From: Oligoflexia bacterium
GTDB taxonomy: Bacteria; Bdellovibrionota_G; JANQFH01
Direction of reading: 5' to 3'
Length of the DNA stretch: 46,588 nucleotides
NCBI GenBank assembly: GCA_028277945.1
Contig: JANQFH010000005.1
Location: 1 to 46,588 of the forward strand
The notes under the pieces are model-generated. The model saw only the letters and a list, made by a program, of their open reading frames with translations. It did not search any database and was not told where the DNA came from. The translations under genes were made by a program, and so were the position numbers. Within the stretch, counting starts at the first letter, position 1. Each line of letters opens with the position of its first letter. Of the stretch, positions 42,327-46,588 are shown piece after piece.

Positions 42327-43592
42327 ATGGCTTTGAAAGATTTCAACCAGCCGCTACAAGAGAAAGACCCCGAAGTCTTCACAGCCATTCAACAGGAAAT
42401 CCGTCGTCAATCCAACGGCCTAGAGTTGATTGCCTCAGAAAACTTTGTCAGCCAGGCGGTTTTAGACGCGCTTGGGACGGTCCTGACCAACAAGTATGCT
42501 GAGGGATATCCTAAAAAACGCTATTATGGTGGCTGCGAGTTTGTCGATGTTGCCGAGAGCCTTGCCATAAAACGGGCAAAAAAACTCTTTGGTGCCGACT
42601 ACGTCAACGTCCAACCGCATTCTGGGTCGCAAGCAAACATGGCGGTGTACTTTGCCATGTTGAAGCCAGGCGATACCATCTTGGCGATGAACCTATCCCA
42701 TGGCGGCCATCTTACCCACGGCCATCCAGTAAACTTCTCTGGCAAATTCTACAATATTGTACCTTATGGGGTTTCCAAGGATGACTTTTGTATTGATCTC
42801 AACCAAGTCGAAACCCTAGCCAAGGCACATCGACCAAAACTGATACTGGTCGGCACCAGTGCCTACAGCAGAAAGATCGACTACGCGCCATTCCGCGAAA
42901 TCGCCGATGCCACCGGCGCTCTACTCATGGCAGATATTGCCCATCCAGCTGGCTTGGTTGCTACCAAGCTACACCCCGATCCTGTGCCCTACTGTGACTT
43001 TGTCACCACCACGACACACAAAACTCTGCGCGGACCGCGGGGCGGTATGGTGATGTGTCGTGATGAGCACAAGAAGGCCGTGCGCAGTATGTTGTTCCCA
43101 GGCATTCAAGGTGGACCGTTGATGCATGTCATAGCAGCTAAGGCAGTGGCATTTGCGGAAGCCTTGAGCGATGACTTTGTTGCCTACTCGAAACAGGTCA
43201 TTGCCAATGCCCAGACATTGGCCGCAACGCTCCTCGAGGAGGGGTTCGACATTCTTAGCGGCGGCACCGACACGCATGTGGTGATTATGGACTTACGCCA
43301 TCGACAGATCACCGGCCAGGATGCTGAAAGTGTCCTTGAGACAGTTGCGATTACCGTAAATAAAAATATGGTCCCCTTTGACGAGAGACCGCCTATGGTT
43401 ACCAGTGGCATTCGTATTGGCACGCCAGCACTGACCACCCGGGGCATGCAAGAGGCAGAGATGCGCCAAATTGGCAAGATGATCTCTCGGGTTTTACAAA
43501 ACCCCAACTCAGATCAAGTAAAGCAAGAGGTTAGCAGCGAAGTTGCCGAGCTCTGTCGACGTTTTCCTATCTACGCCGATCTTTTAGTCTGA
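42327..43592 (+). CDS. glyA: Serine hydroxymethyltransferase
   Basis: PLP enzyme converting serine and THF to glycine and methylene-THF; cytoplasmic, 421 aa. Visible: [63 protein letters not shown], and the PLP Lys in [14 protein letters not shown]. Its 3' end overlaps the convergent small membrane-protein gene at 43571 by 22 bases. Confidence 0.97.
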   Translation: MALKDFNQPLQEKDPEVFTAIQQEIRRQSNGLELIASENFVSQAVLDALGTVLTNKYAEGYPKKRYYGGCEFVDVAESLAIKRAKKLFGADYVNVQPHSGSQANMAVYFAMLKPGDTILAMNLSHGGHLTHGHPVNFSGKFYNIVPYGVSKDDFCIDLNQVETLAKAHRPKLILVGTSAYSRKIDYAPFREIADATGALLMADIAHPAGLVATKLHPDPVPYCDFVTTTTHKTLRGPRGGMVMCRDEHKKAVRSMLFPGIQGGPLMHVIAAKAVAFAEALSDDFVAYSKQVIANAQTLAATLLEEGFDILSGGTDTHVVIMDLRHRQITGQDAESVLETVAITVNKNMVPFDERPPMVTSGIRIGTPALTTRGMQEAEMRQIGKMISRVLQNPNSDQVKQEVSSEVAELCRRFPIYADLLV

Positions 43593-43849
43593 GCCAGATA
43601 GGCATCACGACACTTTTGACTACAGAAGTAGAGAGGACGACCATCGTTATCCCGCACCACAATGGCTTCCTGCTTCGGTAGGTGGACCTTGCAATAGGGA
43701 TCCTCAACCAGCAGGTCGTCTCCCACGCCACTATCACCGTCGACGCGGCCCGAACGTTGCTGCCGTGGGAAAAAGTAGGCCGAAAGAATCCTAAACAAAG
43801 CCTTCAGTGCTAGATAGACTAGCAACACTATAATCAGCGTTCTTAACAT
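43571..43849 (-). CDS. Small membrane-anchored protein with zinc-binding-like Cys cluster
   Basis: 92 aa, unknown function. N-terminal TM segment at about 2-27 ([19 protein letters not shown]). C-terminal part with [13 protein letters not shown] and [13 protein letters not shown], a Cys/His cluster like TRASH, YHS or PP0621-type modules that bind metal. It overlaps dapL by seven bases (ATG inside GCATGTTAA), so it is translated with the lysine genes, and overlaps glyA convergently. The functional link to lysine synthesis is unclear. Confidence 0.7.
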   Translation of the reverse strand: MLRTLIIVLLVYLALKALFRILSAYFFPRQQRSGRVDGDSGVGDDLLVEDPYCKVHLPKQEAIVVRDNDGRPLYFCSQKCRDAYLAQTKRSA

Positions 43850-45021
43850 GCAAACTTCTTAAGTCGCCGACCAGCCTCTTCTAGTTTTTCAACAGGCGTG
43901 GTAATGGTAAGACGAAAAAAGCGATCTCCTGCATCACCCATGCCAACACCGGGAGTCACCACAACCCCAGCCTCCTGTAACACCCGTCGCGAAAAGCTCA
44001 CAGAGCCTTCTGCACTAGGCACCTCTACCCAAAAGTAAAAGGTCGCCGCAGGCACTACAAAACGGAACCCAGCCTCTTTGAGTAGGGTCGCCAAACAGTC
44101 ACGCCGCTGCTGCATGGTTTGCCGCTGCTCTCTAAGAAAGTCATCACCCTCTTGCAGCGCTGCCATACCGGCCACTTGCACTGCCTGAAACACACCGCTG
44201 TCGACATTGGTCTTGACCTTGCCAAGCGCCGCGATGATGTCACGGTTACCCACAGCAAAGCCAATACGCCAGCCCGTCATGTTAAAAGACTTGGATAGCG
44301 AGTGCATCTCAATACCAACCTCTTTAGCGCCTTTTGCCTGCAGAAAACTCGGTGGTATTTTACCATCATAATAGAGCTCGGAGTAAGCGTTGTCGTGACA
44401 GACAACAAAACCGTGCTCTTTTGCCGCTTTCACGACGCGCGTAAAAAAAGCGACATCACAGGTCGCCGCTGTTGGGTTGTTCGGATAGTTTAGAAACAAC
44501 AGCTTACTACCATGCAAGATATCAGCAGCAGACTCAAGGTCCGGCAAAAACCCATGTGATGCGATTAATGGCAGATGCGCAACCTCACCGCCGACAAAAC
44601 CGCTGGCAATGGCATAAACCGGATAACCAATATCTGGAACAACCACACGATCGCCTGAGTTCACCATAGCTAAAGGCAGATGGGCAATGCCCTCCTTACT
44701 GCCGATGAGGGTAAGCACCTCATGGTTTGCATCCAGCTCCACACTGAAACGACGCTTGTACCAATCAACAACTGCCTGACGAAAGCTTGGCATACCCACA
44801 TAAGAGGGATAGTGGTGGTTGTCGATTTCCTGAGATGCCCGGTTCAAGGCGTTGATGACAAAGTCGGGAGTAGGTAGATCGGGATCGCCAACGCCAAGGT
44901 CGATCACATCCACCCCGTTTGCCATGGCCTCGTTCTTGAGTCGATCCAACTCAGCAAAGAGGTAGGGAGGAAGAGAGAGGATGCGTTCTGCTGGACGAAT
45001 GGGGCTAGTCTGCGGATTCAT
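43843..45021 (-). CDS. dapL: LL-diaminopimelate aminotransferase
   Basis: PLP aminotransferase turning tetrahydrodipicolinate directly into LL-DAP, bypassing dapC/D/E; cytoplasmic. 392 aa from the ATG at 45021, which overlaps the dapB stop by four bases; the open frame extends 20 codons further without support. Visible: YLFAELDRLK, VIDLGVGDPDLPTP, LIGSKEGIAHLPLA, NYPNNPTAA, and the PLP Lys in SLSKSFNMTGWRIG. The family overlaps with other class I aminotransferases, but the dapA-dapB neighbours support DapL. Confidence 0.92.
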   Translation of the reverse strand: MNPQTSPIRPAERILSLPPYLFAELDRLKNEAMANGVDVIDLGVGDPDLPTPDFVINALNRASQEIDNHHYPSYVGMPSFRQAVVDWYKRRFSVELDANHEVLTLIGSKEGIAHLPLAMVNSGDRVVVPDIGYPVYAIASGFVGGEVAHLPLIASHGFLPDLESAADILHGSKLLFLNYPNNPTAATCDVAFFTRVVKAAKEHGFVVCHDNAYSELYYDGKIPPSFLQAKGAKEVGIEMHSLSKSFNMTGWRIGFAVGNRDIIAALGKVKTNVDSGVFQAVQVAGMAALQEGDDFLREQRQTMQQRRDCLATLLKEAGFRFVVPAATFYFWVEVPSAEGSVSFSRRVLQEAGVVVTPGVGMGDAGDRFFRLTITTPVEKLEEAGRRLKKFAC

Positions 45022-45815
45022 GACCCAACTCCTAGTAGATCCAACATGGTGTAAAAACCGGCATCCTGACCTGCTAGCCATTTGGCGGCGCGAATGGCGC
45101 CTTGGGCAAAGACATCGCGGCTTAGAGCAGAGTGGGCAAACTCCACCCTCTCATACTCGGAACCAAAGATCACTCTGTGCTCTCCGACCACGCCACCGCT
45201 GCGCACACTCTGAAAACGCAGAGAGCCGTCACGTGGTCGTACCCCTTCAGCCTGCATAGAAAACTCTCGCAGCGGTTGCTCCTTTGCCGCCATAATACGA
45301 CGGCCAATCTCCTTGGCACTGCCACTAGGAGCATCTTCTTTGTGACGATGGTGCACTTCTAAGATATCAATGTCAAAGTCCTCTCCAAGCGCCGTCGCCA
45401 ACTTGCCACTAAAAGCAAATAGCAAATTCATACCAAGACTCATATTTGGGGCCAACAACAGCGGTATTTTCTCTGCCGTCTCTCTGATTTTGGCAATTTC
45501 GGCCTCGTTGAATCCGGTAGTACCAATCACCATGGCTACACCTAACTGCATCGCTTGTTCTAAGTAGCCCAGAGTTGCTGCTGGACGAGTAAAGTCGATA
45601 AAGAGATCGATTTTGTCTTTTAGCAGGCTCAGATCATCGGCCAGTATACAGGTGGACGCCAGGTTCGGCGATAACTCTTGCGGTGCCTTGTTAAGGTAGC
45701 CGCTCTCTTCGCGATCTGTTACAGCAGCAACCGTAACCGCCGCATCCGTAGCAGCGACACGCATAACCGCCTGCCCCATTTTCCCGGTTGCCCCGCTCAC
45801 CAACAGCCGCACCAT
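45018..45815 (-). CDS. dapB: 4-hydroxy-tetrahydrodipicolinate reductase
   Basis: NAD(P)H-dependent second step of the DAP branch; cytoplasmic, 265 aa. Visible: VSGATGKMGQAVMRV (nucleotide-binding), FIDFTRPAA, GTTGFNEAE, APNMSLGMNLLF and EVHHRHKEDAPSGSA with catalytic His and Lys. It starts just after the dapA stop and overlaps dapL by four bases. Confidence 0.97.
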   Translation of the reverse strand: MVRLLVSGATGKMGQAVMRVAATDAAVTVAAVTDREESGYLNKAPQELSPNLASTCILADDLSLLKDKIDLFIDFTRPAATLGYLEQAMQLGVAMVIGTTGFNEAEIAKIRETAEKIPLLLAPNMSLGMNLLFAFSGKLATALGEDFDIDILEVHHRHKEDAPSGSAKEIGRRIMAAKEQPLREFSMQAEGVRPRDGSLRFQSVRSGGVVGEHRVIFGSEYERVEFAHSALSRDVFAQGAIRAAKWLAGQDAGFYTMLDLLGVGS

Positions 45816-45816
45816 C

Positions 45817-46588
45817 TCAAGACCTCCTAGCGCTACGGGTGAGGTCGAGCTCGATAAGAGCTCGCTGCAGTCGTTCCAGCCCCGCAGAGCTCATGCTGCA
45901 CAGAGGTGGCCGTGTCTCGGCGCTGCGAAAGATACCCATCTCATACAACGCCGCCTTCACCGGAATCGGGTTGGTCTCACAGAAGAGCGCTTCACAGAGC
46001 GCTTTGGTTTTGTAGGCTATTTCCTTTGCTGTATTAACATCGCCCTGCTGAAAGGCGTTATACATCGCCACCATCTCTTTGGGTACAACATTGCCGAGTA
46101 CGGTGATGACCCCCTGACAACCCACCGACATCAGAGGTAAGAAGATGAGATCCTCGCCTGAGAGCAAGGTGATCTCATCACCACACTGTTCAACAACCTC
46201 CATAGCTTGTGCCAAAGAACCACTCGCCTCTTTGATAGCAACTATGTTGCTCAGCTTAGCTAGACGGGCAACGGTAGCTGGTAAAATGTTACAGCTGGTT
46301 CGGCCTGGGACATTATAAAGAACGATAGGCAGCTGGGTGGACTCTGCCACCAACTTAAAGTGTTGGTAGAGCCCCTCCTGCGGTGGCTTGTTGTAATAGG
46401 GCACGACCACAAGCAGACCGTCAGCACCGAGCTCTGCTGCCATCTGCGTCCTCTCTATGGTGGTGGCGGTGGAATTCGTACCCACACCACAGATGATCGG
46501 TATCTCACTACCAAGCACATCTCTTGCACATTTGAACAGCGCTGTGAGTTCTGTCTGTGTCACCGTCGGCCCTTCTCCGGTGGTGCCG
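45817..46588 (-). CDS. dapA: 4-hydroxy-tetrahydrodipicolinate synthase, 5' end outside window
   Basis: Condenses pyruvate and aspartate semialdehyde, the first DAP-branch step; cytoplasmic. The open frame continues through the right edge: the last bases encode GTTGEGPTV, matching the family GTTGES motif (Gly instead of Ser at that point). Also visible: YYNKPPQEGLYQHF, the Tyr of VLYNVPGRTS, and the Schiff-base Lys in IVAIKEASG. About 257 codons are present; roughly 35-45 N-terminal residues are missing. First gene of dapA-dapB-dapL. Confidence 0.95.
   Translation of the reverse strand, partial: GTTGEGPTVTQTELTALFKCARDVLGSEIPIICGVGTNSTATTIERTQMAAELGADGLLVVVPYYNKPPQEGLYQHFKLVAESTQLPIVLYNVPGRTSCNILPATVARLAKLSNIVAIKEASGSLAQAMEVVEQCGDEITLLSGEDLIFLPLMSVGCQGVITVLGNVVPKEMVAMYNAFQQGDVNTAKEIAYKTKALCEALFCETNPIPVKAALYEMGIFRSAETRPPLCSMSSAGLERLQRALIELDLTRSARRS

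Noticed and set aside
1-46588. CRISPR arrays, tRNA, rRNA, IS elements or prophage genes
   Set aside because: Looked for regular spaced repeats, cloverleaf-like intergenic DNA, transposase and integrase motifs; none seen.

Overview
The window reads as one chromosomal stretch of a Gram-negative bacterium. The gene content resembles deltaproteobacteria, Myxococcota or relatives. Reasons: several Hanks-type Ser/Thr kinases with fused sensor or display domains and the catalytic-loop spelling HRDIS; lysine synthesis by LL-diaminopimelate aminotransferase (DapL); a single-chain glycyl-tRNA synthetase; an Mla-type lipid transport set; many TPR proteins. The taxon is inferred from gene families only. 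No rRNA, tRNA, CRISPR array, insertion sequence, integrase or phage gene was seen.

Layout. 1-4695: the 5' part of glmS (minus), then a translationally coupled plus-strand pair, a zinc-ribbon/TM/trypsin-like protease and an HD-GYP response regulator. 4696-8582: dtd (minus), then a plus-strand run of a TPR/membrane protein, a Big_1-like lipoprotein and mutY. 8579-15116 (minus): a BrnT-BrnA toxin-antitoxin pair with a visible promoter and operator-like repeat, a LOG-family hydrolase, an HU/IHF protein with a perfect hairpin terminator, a nucleoside phosphorylase overlapping purD, and a large zinc-ribbon/GYF/TM/TPR protein. 15117-15449 is non-coding and holds two oppositely oriented hairpin elements that share a core, while their stems differ by compensated changes. 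15450-23652 (minus): a TPR-kinase, alr, mlaE-mlaF-mlaD and purH, closely spaced in that transcriptional order.

23780-36099 is the accessory, signalling-rich part. It holds a TPR/trypsin-like protease, an MntA-HepT toxin-antitoxin pair and two overlapping membrane proteins with an FHA-like or beta-rich head and a TPR-like tail. It ends with a five-gene minus-strand array: kinase with FGE-like domain, orphan substrate-binding protein, glyS, kinase with PEGA domain, polytopic HEXXH metallopeptidase. The gaps in that array are 3, 22, 6 and 0 bases.

36204-46588 is mostly housekeeping: a stand-alone GlmU-type uridylyltransferase, nfuA, a 59-residue tautomerase, an EamA transporter, a DUF2203 protein, a lipid cluster fabG-rpmF-acpP-fabF continuing into rpiB and glyA, and a minus-strand dapA-dapB-dapL operon ending in a small membrane-anchored zinc-binding-like protein. 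dapA runs off the right edge.

The most unusual signals are the paired covarying hairpin elements at 15133-15377 and the kinase/FHA-like/peptidase neighbourhood at 21217-36099. The latter looks like an envelope-sensing network built around core genes (alr, mla, purH, glyS).
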